Origin: Bacteroidota bacterium
GTDB taxonomy: Bacteria > Bacteroidota > Bacteroidia > Bacteroidales > UBA10428
Length of the DNA stretch: 64,000 nt
Assembly: GCA_016699695.1 (NCBI GenBank)
Contig: CP065006.1
Span: forward strand, 930,001-994,000
Reading direction: 5' to 3'
Shown piece after piece: positions 25,080-33,304 of this stretch. The translations under genes and the position numbers were made by a program. The stretch's first letter is position 1. The number at the start of each line of letters is the position of its first letter. A model generated the notes under the pieces. That model was given only the letters and a program-made list of their open reading frames with translations. It was not told the origin of the DNA and did not search any database.

Positions 25080-27116
25080 TTATGCTTTCAATCCGCTTCT
25101 TTCCAGCAAGGCTTCAATGTCGGGTTGTTTGCCTTTGAAACGGATATACAAATCCATCGGATGCTCGGTTCCACCTCTCGAAAGGATATTTTCACGCAAA
25201 CTTGTTGCAGTATCAGTGTCAAAGATTCCTTTTTCCACAAACAGGGCAAAGGCATCGGCATCCAATACTTCGGCCCATTTGTAGCTATAATAACCAGCTG
25301 CATAACCGCCGGAGAAAATATGACTAAAAGCCGGGCTCATTGCCGTACCTTCTATTGCAGGCAGCAGCCTGGTGGTGTGAGTGGCTTGTTTTTCAAAATC
25401 TTCCACGCTACCTTCAAAAGGGCTAGTAAGGGTGTGCCACCTCAAATCGGAAATTGCAAAACTTAACTGGCGTGCAGAAAAATAGCCTGTCTGGAAATTG
25501 CGGGCAGCAATAAGCTTATCAATGAGTTCGTTCGGAATTTTTTCACCTGTCTGGTAGTGCGATGCAATTTTATCGAGCCATTCTTTCTGGGTAGCCCAGT
25601 TTTCGAGAAGCTGTGAGGGAAGCTCTACAAAGTCGCGGTAGACATTGGTGCCGGCTAGTCCTTCGTATTTGCAGTTACTCAGCATACCATGCAGGGCATG
25701 ACCAAATTCGTGCAAGAGAGTTGTTACTTCGTTAAAAGTAAGCAGGGAAGGTTTTGAAGGGGTAGGTTTTGTAAAATTGAATACCAGCGAAACATGAGGG
25801 CGGATATTGTTCCCAATGGCATCGATGTGTTGTTGCACATATTCAGTCATCCAGGCACCTCCTTTTTTGCTTTCGCGCGGAAAATAATCCATATAAAGCA
25901 GCGAAAGAAAAGAACCATCGCGGTCGAACACTTCATAAGCTATTACATCTGCATGGTAAACAGGAATCTTTTGGTTTCTTTTAAAGCTGAGACCAAATAA
26001 CACTGTTGCCAGTTCAAATACTCCCTTTTCTACTTTATCGAGTTGAAAGTAAGGCCGGGTCATTTCGTCGTCGATGTCGAAATTTTGTTTACGTAATTTT
26101 TCGGAGTAGAACGACCAGTCCCACGCCTGAAGTTCGTCCTGCAATCCTTGCGCAGCAGCAAATTGTTTCATTTCGTCAAACTCTCTGCGGGCTACCGGCA
26201 TGGTGGCCTCGAGTAGTTTTTGAAGAAACGACTCGACATTTTCGGTATTTTCGGCCATTCGGTTGCTCAACACAAAATCGGCATAGTGCTTAAAGCCCAG
26301 CATCATGGCCAGTTCCGAGCGAAGGCTTACTATTTGCTTAATAATGCCCGTATTGTTATGTGTATTGTCTTTTAAACATCGGGTCTGATAGGCCATATAC
26401 ATTTCGCGACGCAGTGTGCGGTTTTCGGCATGCTTCATAAAGGGACCGAAACTCGGAAATTGCAGTGTAAAAATCCAGCCTTCGAGTTGGCGGCTTTCGG
26501 CATCCATACGTGCCTGGGTAATCAGGTCGGCAGGCAGGCCGGCCAAATCGTCTTTATTGATTATATGCAATGTATAGTTGTTGGTTTCTGCCAGCACATT
26601 CTCACCAAAGTCCACAGTTTGGCTGGAAAGGGTACGTGTAATTTCGCGGTAGCGGTCTTTCTTTTCCTCCCCGAGAATAGCCCCGTTACGCACAAAATTT
26701 TTATAAGTTTTATCGAGTAATCGCCAATCTTCGGTGTCGTATTTACCGGCAGTTGCCTGTTCATGCACGGCTTTTATCCGGGCAAAAAGCCTGGAATTAA
26801 GGATGATATCATTCCGGTATTCTGCCAGCAAAGGAGATACATTGCGGGCAATATGCTGTATTTCTTTGTTGGTTTCGGCCACATTCAGGTTAAACAAAAT
26901 GGTCGATGCCCTGCCAAGCTTTTCAGCTGAGCGCTCAAGCATGACAACTGTGTTTTCGAAGGTTGGAGGCGATTGATTTTCTGCAATTTGTATTATTTCA
27001 TCGCGTGCTTCTTTGAGCAGTTCTTCAAATGCTGATTCGAAATGAAGGGGCTTGATTTGGTCGAAAGGAATGCACTGGTAAGGAGTGCTGAAAACCTGAA
27101 GGAGTGGATTGCTCAT
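25080..27116 (-). CDS. M3-family metallopeptidase (oligopeptidase A / peptidyl-dipeptidase Dcp)
   Basis: 678 residues, the normal length for the family. The zinc motif LLHEFGHALHGM has its HExxH-type signature at about residue 469 (HEFGH), followed by the downstream Glu region typical of thimet-like peptidases. No signal peptide is seen, so it is probably a cytoplasmic enzyme that degrades short peptides, including cleaved signal peptides. It is convergent with the gene at 23845 and divergent from lnt. Whether it acts as PrlC or Dcp cannot be decided by eye. Confidence 0.9.
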   Translation of the reverse strand: MSNPLLQVFSTPYQCIPFDQIKPLHFESAFEELLKEARDEIIQIAENQSPPTFENTVVMLERSAEKLGRASTILFNLNVAETNKEIQHIARNVSPLLAEYRNDIILNSRLFARIKAVHEQATAGKYDTEDWRLLDKTYKNFVRNGAILGEEKKDRYREITRTLSSQTVDFGENVLAETNNYTLHIINKDDLAGLPADLITQARMDAESRQLEGWIFTLQFPSFGPFMKHAENRTLRREMYMAYQTRCLKDNTHNNTGIIKQIVSLRSELAMMLGFKHYADFVLSNRMAENTENVESFLQKLLEATMPVARREFDEMKQFAAAQGLQDELQAWDWSFYSEKLRKQNFDIDDEMTRPYFQLDKVEKGVFELATVLFGLSFKRNQKIPVYHADVIAYEVFDRDGSFLSLLYMDYFPRESKKGGAWMTEYVQQHIDAIGNNIRPHVSLVFNFTKPTPSKPSLLTFNEVTTLLHEFGHALHGMLSNCKYEGLAGTNVYRDFVELPSQLLENWATQKEWLDKIASHYQTGEKIPNELIDKLIAARNFQTGYFSARQLSFAISDLRWHTLTSPFEGSVEDFEKQATHTTRLLPAIEGTAMSPAFSHIFSGGYAAGYYSYKWAEVLDADAFALFVEKGIFDTDTATSLRENILSRGGTEHPMDLYIRFKGKQPDIEALLERSGLKA

Positions 27117-27258
27117 ACTAATAATGGTGCAAATATTATGTGGTGCAAAAATATCGAAAAGACTTTTGCAAGAACGGACAATACTGATGAATGTTCATTA
27201 AAAAATTAAATGATTTTAGTGACCTTGAAATATTCTTCTTCAGAGCTATACTTATTGT

Positions 27259-27289
27259 TTTGTAAATCGTAGCGAAGGTTATAGTTTTA
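27259..27289 (+). promoter_or_regulatory. Candidate lnt promoter (TTTG-N19-TAGTTTTA)
   Basis: TTTG at 27259-27262, a 19-bp spacer, and TAGTTTTA at 27282-27289 (7 of 8 bases of TAnnTTTG). The arrangement fits the Bacteroidota -33/-7 promoter and lies 29 bp before the lnt ATG. Confidence 0.45.
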
Positions 27290-27318
27290 CGCTCAAATTG
27301 AAAAATAATACGCATTGT

Positions 27319-28935
27319 ATGAAAAAGATATTCTCAAACAACTTCGTTTTGGCTCTGTTTAGTGGTCTTTTGCTCATTCCGGGATGGTTCGAATGGGGAA
27401 GCGGCATTGTTGCCATGATAGCCTTTGTTCCCTTGTTATGGCTTATCGAAAAAATGGTAACTCAAAAGAATGGCGGGCGAAGGGTATTTCTTTTATCTAC
27501 GCTGGCATTTTTGGTGTGGAACCTTGCTACAACCTGGTGGGTTAAAAATGCTTCCTTCCCCGGAATGCTGGCAGCCGTTTTTGTATCGACATTTTTTATG
27601 AGTATACCCATGTGGCTCACCTATAAGGTGCGCACCGCCTGGGGAATAAAGGCGGGTCTTTTTGCATTTGTAGTATTCTGGATAGCCTTTGAATTTGCCT
27701 ATTTGCATGGCGAAATATCGTGGCCCTGGCTCACACTGGGTCATGGCTTTGCCTACGAAGTAAAGCTTATTCAGTGGTACGAACTAACCGGTGTGCTGGG
27801 TGGCTCACTCTGGATTTTGCTGGTGAATGTGTTTGTTTTTAGTGCCATTCAGCAATCAACCCTACAGAAAGTAAAATCAAAAAACTACACAATAGCCGCG
27901 GTACTTGTTTTTATCCTACCTCTGCTGGTTTCTCTTGTTTGGTATTACATTTATACCGAAAAGGAAAACCCACGCCGCATTGTGGTGGTGCAGCCTAATA
28001 TGGATCCTTATCTCAAATTCAACGATATTGCACCCATTGAGCATGCCATGGTTCAGATTCAGGAGGCAACTAAGCATATCGATGGCGAAACCGATTTTGT
28101 GGTGACACCCGAGACTTCGCTATTAGGTAACTTTTGGATTGGCGAATTTGAGCAGGTAGAGGATGTACAACTCATCAGGCAGCTATTAACTCAATATCCC
28201 CAGTGTAATTATGTAGCCGGCATCGTGTGCCGCAAGCAGTATGGCCCTGGCGATAACATACCCACCACAGCGCGTCCTTTGGCACAACAAGGCTTTTATT
28301 ACGATTATTTCAACTCGGCTATTCTGGTCGATACAACCCGGGAAATTCAGATTTATCATAAATCGCAACTGGTTACAGGGATCGAAAAAATGCCATATTC
28401 CAACCAGCTTAAGTTTCTGAAGAAAATTATGTTGAACCTTGGTGGAACCTTCAGGAGCAACGCCACCCAACCAGAGCGTTCAGTTTTACTGGCCAAAAAC
28501 GACAGCATTCGAATTGCCCCGGTTATTTGCTGGGAATCGGTTTTTGGTGAATACGTTACCGATTATGTAAAACTTGGAGCGAACTACATTTTTGTGATTA
28601 CCAACGATGGATGGTGGGGCAATACACCCGGTCATCGCCAGCACAACAGCCTTTCCTCAATAAGAGCCATCGAAACCCGAAGAAGCATTGCCCGCTCAGC
28701 AAACACCGGCATTTCATCATTTATTAATCAGCGGGGCGATGTATTGCAGCAACTAGGTTGGTGGAAACGCGGTGCACTTGTCGACACGCTCAATGCCAAC
28801 GATAAAATAACCTTTTATGTTCGCTATGGCGATTACCTGGGCCGAATGGCATTCTTTACAGGTATTTTACTGGTTGTTTTACTCTTAAGCTTTAGAATGA
28901 AAGCCTGGCTTGGATTAGACAATAAAAAGTCATGA
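27319..28935 (+). CDS. lnt: Apolipoprotein N-acyltransferase
   Basis: 538 residues from the ATG at 27319; a TTG at 27298 would add 7 residues and is less likely. Lnt adds the third acyl chain to lipoproteins at the inner membrane. The N-terminal half has about six membrane helices; the nitrilase domain starts near 220 (IVVVQPNMDPYLKF). The catalytic triad is visible as Glu in VVTPETSLLG, Lys in IEKMPY and Cys in APVICWESVFG. WWGNTPGHRQHNSLSSIRAIE near the end is characteristic, and a last membrane helix closes the protein. The gene is preceded by a good promoter match. Confidence 0.93.
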   Translation: MKKIFSNNFVLALFSGLLLIPGWFEWGSGIVAMIAFVPLLWLIEKMVTQKNGGRRVFLLSTLAFLVWNLATTWWVKNASFPGMLAAVFVSTFFMSIPMWLTYKVRTAWGIKAGLFAFVVFWIAFEFAYLHGEISWPWLTLGHGFAYEVKLIQWYELTGVLGGSLWILLVNVFVFSAIQQSTLQKVKSKNYTIAAVLVFILPLLVSLVWYYIYTEKENPRRIVVVQPNMDPYLKFNDIAPIEHAMVQIQEATKHIDGETDFVVTPETSLLGNFWIGEFEQVEDVQLIRQLLTQYPQCNYVAGIVCRKQYGPGDNIPTTARPLAQQGFYYDYFNSAILVDTTREIQIYHKSQLVTGIEKMPYSNQLKFLKKIMLNLGGTFRSNATQPERSVLLAKNDSIRIAPVICWESVFGEYVTDYVKLGANYIFVITNDGWWGNTPGHRQHNSLSSIRAIETRRSIARSANTGISSFINQRGDVLQQLGWWKRGALVDTLNANDKITFYVRYGDYLGRMAFFTGILLVVLLLSFRMKAWLGLDNKKS

Positions 28936-29019
28936 TTAAAGGTTGAAAATTCAAAAAGTAGCTGCACCATGCAACCCTGCTATCGACCGCTTGTCATTAA
29001 GGACGAAAACTGAACCAAA

Positions 29020-29562
29020 TTGGAGGTAGCCTATCAAGACATACATCGCGAAATAGTAGAGCTTAGTATAGCCGGAAACCGTAAGGCGCAATTCCAGCTG
29101 TATAAGCTCTACTCCAAAGCCATGTACAATATATGCTGCCGTATGCTTAACAGCCGGGAAGAAGCGGAAGACATACTCCAGGAGGCTTTTGCGGAAGCCT
29201 TTCTCCGGCTCGACAGTTTCAGGTTTGAATCTTCTTTCGGCGCCTGGTTAAAACGCATCGTCATCAACAGGTGCATTAATCACTTGAAAAAACGACGAGT
29301 AGAGCTGAATTACAGGGAAGAATTACCCGAAAGTTCTGAAAACGATGAAGACGATCCAACAGACATACAATACGAAGTCAATAAAATACTTGGGGCCATG
29401 GAGAAATTACCCGATGGATACAGGGTTATCTTCTCACTCTATCTTATTGAGGGTTACGACCACTCAGAAATAGCCCAGATAATGGGGATCAGCGAATCGA
29501 CTTCAAAATCGCAGTTTTCCAGGGCAAGACAAAAAGTAAAAGAAATGCTAAATACACCATAA
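29020..29562 (+). CDS. ECF-type RNA polymerase sigma factor
   Basis: 180 residues. Region 2 lies at about 24-90 (AQFQLYKLYSKAMYNICCRM, EEAEDILQEAFAEAFLRLDSF) and region 4 at about 120-175 (KLPDGYRVIFSLYLIEGYDH, EIAQIMGISESTSKSQFSRA). The start is a TTG: an in-frame stop lies at 29011-29013 and the next in-frame Met falls inside region 2. It heads a run in which the next three genes follow with gaps or overlaps of a few bases: putative anti-sigma factor, then surface-associated proteins. The ECF/anti-sigma pairing implies response to an envelope signal. Confidence 0.88.
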   Translation: MEVAYQDIHREIVELSIAGNRKAQFQLYKLYSKAMYNICCRMLNSREEAEDILQEAFAEAFLRLDSFRFESSFGAWLKRIVINRCINHLKKRRVELNYREELPESSENDEDDPTDIQYEVNKILGAMEKLPDGYRVIFSLYLIEGYDHSEIAQIMGISESTSKSQFSRARQKVKEMLNTP

Positions 29563-29564
29563 AG

Positions 29565-30089
29565 ATGAACAAACGACTTGAAAACTTCGTGCGCGATCAC
29601 CGGCAAGAGTTCGATGTATTCGAACCCGGCGAATCGGTATGGAAAGGCATCGAGCGACAAATAGTACTGCGGAAAAGAACTCGTCTGACTTACATTCTTA
29701 CAAGGGTAGCCGCAGTGGCCGCAATTTTTATTCTTTCCTTCACGATTCAAAAGTACTTCTTTACAAATAATGAGGTAGTGATACCTGAATTACAGGAAGC
29801 AGAGGTCTACTATTCGGGGTTAATTCACATGAAAATGGAGCAACTCCAATCGGGACTTTCGGCTAATCCGGAGCTTGAAAAAGAGCTAAAAACCGATATG
29901 ATGGAACTGGACAGTATTTATTCCAGTTTAAAAGAAGACCTTAAAGACAATATCGCCAACCAGGATGTGTTGGAGGCCATGATAGAAAACTACCGCCTCC
30001 GCATTGATATTCTGGAAGAAATGGTAATTTATTTAGATGTTGAACAGGATGATAGTAAGAGCAATAATAAAACAGAATATGAATTATAG
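29565..30089 (+). CDS. Putative membrane-spanning anti-sigma factor
   Basis: 174 residues. The N-terminal cytoplasmic part (about 1-43) contains the LENFVRDHRQEFDVFEPGESVWKGI pattern often seen in Bacteroidota anti-sigma-like proteins next to ECF genes. One membrane helix (about 46-64, ILTRVAAVAAIFILSFTI) is followed by a periplasmic domain with a long charged coiled coil (about 90-160). It starts 2 bp after the sigma gene's stop, and the next gene starts inside its last codons. The role is inferred from this coupling and topology; no zinc-binding anti-sigma motif is seen. Confidence 0.68.
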   Translation: MNKRLENFVRDHRQEFDVFEPGESVWKGIERQIVLRKRTRLTYILTRVAAVAAIFILSFTIQKYFFTNNEVVIPELQEAEVYYSGLIHMKMEQLQSGLSANPELEKELKTDMMELDSIYSSLKEDLKDNIANQDVLEAMIENYRLRIDILEEMVIYLDVEQDDSKSNNKTEYEL

Positions 30090-31161
30090 GACACACTTGT
30101 TCGTCTGGATTCTCGCGCTAGTCCCGCTTTACCTTGGGGCGCAGGTTTACTCCGAGCAAATGGTCAGGAATTTCGCAATCTCAAGCAAATCGACCATAGA
30201 GGTAAACAATAAATATGGCAAGGTGCATGTGGTTACCTGGAGCAAAGACTCTGTAAAATTTGTGGTCGATATGCGGGTATCAGCCTCCGACCAGCAAAAA
30301 CTGGAGAAACTGAAATCAAGTATCACTTTCGACTTTACCAGCACAAATTATTACATAGTGGCCCGGACTTTGTTTTCGAAGTCGGGGGGTATTTTTTCGG
30401 ATATGGTGGAAACGGTGGTACCCTCGAACAATGTGAGTATCAATTATACCGTCTACCTGCCGGCCAATGCCAATCTGAAAATTGACAATAAATTTGGCGA
30501 TGTGTACATCGACGATTTTAGTGGTAACCTTGGTTTAATACTTTCGAACGGAGCATTAAAGTCGAACCGGCTCGAAGGCAATACCTCCATTCAATTAAGC
30601 TCGGCCGATGCACTGATTAAAAGCATTGTCAATGGCACCATCACCTTAAGGTATTCCGATTTTGAACTTGCCAGTGCCAACCGGCTCGACCTCGATACCA
30701 AGTATTCCAACATTACCCTTGAAAAGGTGAATCAAATGAAGGTAATTTCGCGTCGCGACAATTATAAAATCGGACAGGTAAATGTATTGTCTGGTACAGG
30801 CGACTTTACCAAGCTCAGGGTTGGCGCCCTGCAGCGCGAGATGAATTTTTCCAATAAATATTATAGCCTGGTGGTGGAAGACATCAATACCCAGTTTAGT
30901 CTGGTGAATGTAGTTTCGGATCTTACCGATGTAGAGTTACGTTTTGCCAGGGGATCATCTTTTAACCTCGATGTAACCCATCATCCGGAAGTATACCTTA
31001 CAGTGCCTACAATTAACTCGAAACTTCAGACCAAGGAACTGGGCGGAGAAGAGAAATTATTGCTAACTTATGGAACCCTTGGTACCAGCACTTCGGAGAA
31101 TCTGCCAAAAGTTAAGATTTTAGCCGAACGTAAGTGTTACATTAACATCATACAAAAATGA
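30079..31161 (+). CDS. Exported DUF4097-like beta-solenoid protein
   Basis: 360 residues from the ATG at 30079, overlapping the end of the putative anti-sigma gene by 11 bp. It has a signal peptide (MNYRTHLFVWILALVPLYLGA, then Q). The mature protein is built of short repeating strands (STIEVNNKYGKVHVVTW, NLKIDNKFGDVYIDDFSGN, SNGALKSNRLEGNTSIQLSS), the repeating pattern of DUF4097/adhesin-like beta-solenoids. In other bacteria such proteins are exported or surface-linked with unknown ligands. It is coupled to the sigma/anti-sigma genes, so it may be a target or part of the sensor. Confidence 0.65.
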   Translation: MNYRTHLFVWILALVPLYLGAQVYSEQMVRNFAISSKSTIEVNNKYGKVHVVTWSKDSVKFVVDMRVSASDQQKLEKLKSSITFDFTSTNYYIVARTLFSKSGGIFSDMVETVVPSNNVSINYTVYLPANANLKIDNKFGDVYIDDFSGNLGLILSNGALKSNRLEGNTSIQLSSADALIKSIVNGTITLRYSDFELASANRLDLDTKYSNITLEKVNQMKVISRRDNYKIGQVNVLSGTGDFTKLRVGALQREMNFSNKYYSLVVEDINTQFSLVNVVSDLTDVELRFARGSSFNLDVTHHPEVYLTVPTINSKLQTKELGGEEKLLLTYGTLGTSTSENLPKVKILAERKCYINIIQK

Positions 31162-31946
31162 AAGTTAACACAAGTAACAGAGCAATGAAAACTTTACAAA
31201 ACAACTCTATTCTTACCAGGCTTGTCATTCTTTTTGTTGCAATATGGTTCTATTCCTGCGAAGCCTGGTTGCCTTGCCTTGATGGCAGTGGTGCGGTTGT
31301 AACCGAAGAAAGATTAGGAGGCTCCTTTAACGGAATTCAGGTCGACGGCGAGTTTAAAGTAATTGTAGAGTTTGGCCCCACTACATCGGTAAAAGTTACC
31401 ACAGACGAAAACTTGCAGCAATACATTAAAACCATCGTAAAAGACCAGAAATTGGTAATTAGTAACGAACACGATGGATGCATCAATTTTAGCAATCAGA
31501 CCCAGATTGTGGTTAGCTGTCCGGCATTAAACTATATCTCGCTGAATAGTACAGGCAACATCGAAGTCAATGGTTTTACCTCGGAGTATTTCAATGTGGT
31601 GCATTCTGCCTCGGGCAATATCACCATCCGTAACCTATCGGTAGCAAACACCCTCGATGTAAGTCTTATTGGTTCAGGAAATATCTGGTTAGGAGGTCGT
31701 TCCGAATATGCTAACATCAACCTTTCGGGTTCGGGAGTTATCAATGCCGAATCGATGCGGGTAAATTCCTGTTCCATCAATCATTCTGGCTCAGGCAATA
31801 TTCATACCTATGTTTACGATACACTCGATGTGATTTTAAGCGGTTCTGGTTTTGTGTATTACTATGGAAATCCGGACACGGTCAATACCAGCATTACAGG
31901 TTCAGGTCAGGTAATCGATCAAACATATAGCGCACAGAACCAATGA
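31158..31946 (+). CDS. DUF2807 (GIN-domain) putative surface protein
   Basis: 262 residues. Its start overlaps the preceding stop (ATGA). A hydrophobic N-terminal segment ends in SCEAW, consistent with a lipoprotein or signal anchor; Met10 (31185) is an alternative start. The mature part has the GIN-domain pattern: FNGIQVDGEFKVIVEFGP, VTTDENLQQYIKTIVKD, then repeated S-G-S-G-N-I turns (SASGNITIRNL, IGSGNIWLGG, SGSGVINAES, SGSGNIHTYV, SGSGFVYYYG) typical of a beta-solenoid. Function unknown. The previous gene has the same general architecture. Confidence 0.75.
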   Translation: MKVNTSNRAMKTLQNNSILTRLVILFVAIWFYSCEAWLPCLDGSGAVVTEERLGGSFNGIQVDGEFKVIVEFGPTTSVKVTTDENLQQYIKTIVKDQKLVISNEHDGCINFSNQTQIVVSCPALNYISLNSTGNIEVNGFTSEYFNVVHSASGNITIRNLSVANTLDVSLIGSGNIWLGGRSEYANINLSGSGVINAESMRVNSCSINHSGSGNIHTYVYDTLDVILSGSGFVYYYGNPDTVNTSITGSGQVIDQTYSAQNQ

Positions 31947-32467
31947 AAGCAAGGGGAAAGACAAGGCGGATGGCGATAAGAATGCTGTGCCTGATTGGCA
32001 TGTTGTTTTCCGGCAGTTTGCTTCACGCACAAAATTACACACGCGATGCGGGCATACGTTTTGGCGATGGAACCGTATTTGCTTACCGGCAGTTTGTGAA
32101 GGATGATTTAGCCCTTGAACTTTTTCTGGTTTTTCAGGATAGAGGTTTCCGCGTTGGTGGAATGAAGCAGCATTTCAAACCTGCTTTTGAACAATACTCC
32201 GAAAATTTCAGGCTTTATTATGGTTATGGCGTGCATACTGGAATTTCTTACACCAATAAGCACCAGCTGCTTAACCGAACTTATTATTACAATTGGACGC
32301 TCTCTCCCTTATTCGGGATGGATGGGATAATTGGTCTGGAATATTATTTTCCGGAAGTACCCATTATGGTTTCAAGCGAATTAAAACCTTTTTTTGAGTT
32401 TTCTATTAACCGGATATTCTTATTGCGTCCGGCTAACATGTCGATTTCTGTGAAATACCGATTCTAA
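31943..32467 (+). CDS. Small outer-membrane-like protein of the sigma-factor operon
   Basis: 174 residues; the start overlaps the previous stop by 4 bp, indicating translational coupling. The signal peptide is preceded by a basic stretch (KARGKTRRMAIRMLCLIGML...LLHA, then Q). The rest is aromatic-rich beta-strand sequence ending in SISVKYRF, a terminal Phe typical of outer-membrane barrels recognised by BamA. Short for a barrel (about 8 strands). The family is not recognised. Confidence 0.6.
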   Translation: MKARGKTRRMAIRMLCLIGMLFSGSLLHAQNYTRDAGIRFGDGTVFAYRQFVKDDLALELFLVFQDRGFRVGGMKQHFKPAFEQYSENFRLYYGYGVHTGISYTNKHQLLNRTYYYNWTLSPLFGMDGIIGLEYYFPEVPIMVSSELKPFFEFSINRIFLLRPANMSISVKYRF

Positions 32468-32477
32468 TCCTATTTGT

Positions 32478-33113
32478 ATGAAAAAAATACTTGCCATTTT
32501 AAGTATCCTCTGGGCGATCACCCTTTCCGGACAGGAGGAACAGGAGTTTAAAACCATATTCGAGGGCCGTACCATTGGCGGATATGGAGCCTTTGGTGGG
32601 GGGTACTCACCCATTAATTACGACAACGCAATGGTTTTCAATGGTCGCGGGGGTATTATACTCGGGCACACCTTTGCCATGGGCATTGGCGGGGCCGGAT
32701 TTGTAACCGAATATCAATACGACCCGATTTTTCAGAAAAAGGCCGGACTTGCCGGCGGCTATGGCGGTGTTTTTCTCGAACTAATAGCTTTTGGACGAAG
32801 CCCAGTGCACCTTTCCTTTCCGGTTTTAGTGGGTGTGGGCGGGGCAGCCTATTCTACCTGGGAAGATGAAGGAACCGACTATGAGCAGGAAAATATGGTA
32901 GAGCAAACAGCCACTTTTGGCGTGCTGGAACCAGGCGTTGAGCTGGAATTTAACCTTACCCATTTTTTTAGGATCGCAGCCTTTCTCAATTACCGATATA
33001 CCAGTACCATAAGCCTTACAAAGCTTTACAACGGAGAGAATATAGCGCTCGTATCTCCAAATGCGCTTACCAGTTATTCGGCAGGATTAATTTTTAAGTT
33101 TGGCAAGTTTTAA
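32478..33113 (+). CDS. Outer-membrane-like protein of the sigma-factor operon
   Basis: 211 residues with a short signal peptide (MKKILAILSILWAITLSG, then Q). It is Gly-rich (TIGGYGAFGGGYSP, LAGGYGGVFLEL, GVGGAAYS) with alternating strands and ends GLIFKFGKF, again with a terminal Phe. A small barrel or surface protein, no named family recognised. It is 10 bp after the previous gene and is the last of the operon. The following 191 bp contain a promoter match for the TonB receptor gene. Confidence 0.6.
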   Translation: MKKILAILSILWAITLSGQEEQEFKTIFEGRTIGGYGAFGGGYSPINYDNAMVFNGRGGIILGHTFAMGIGGAGFVTEYQYDPIFQKKAGLAGGYGGVFLELIAFGRSPVHLSFPVLVGVGGAAYSTWEDEGTDYEQENMVEQTATFGVLEPGVELEFNLTHFFRIAAFLNYRYTSTISLTKLYNGENIALVSPNALTSYSAGLIFKFGKF

Positions 33114-33240
33114 CTGACTTAAAAGCTCAATAGAAACATCGGTCATTATTTACCCTGGGCTTCATTGGGCAATACTTTATAGTTACCGACAGATAAAGCT
33201 TGTTTACCGATTTCACCTATACCCCGATAGATAGGTTGTA

Positions 33241-33248
33241 TAAGTTTG
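33241..33248 (+). promoter_or_regulatory. Candidate -7 element of the TonB receptor gene
   Basis: TAAGTTTG matches TAnnTTTG exactly, 56 bp before the ATG at 33305. No convincing -33 TTTG is found at the usual spacing, so the call is tentative. Confidence 0.35.
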
Positions 33249-33304
33249 TGTTGTTTTTATTACGTTAAATACCAATTGAAACCTTTTAACACCTTTCCTT
33301 ACTC

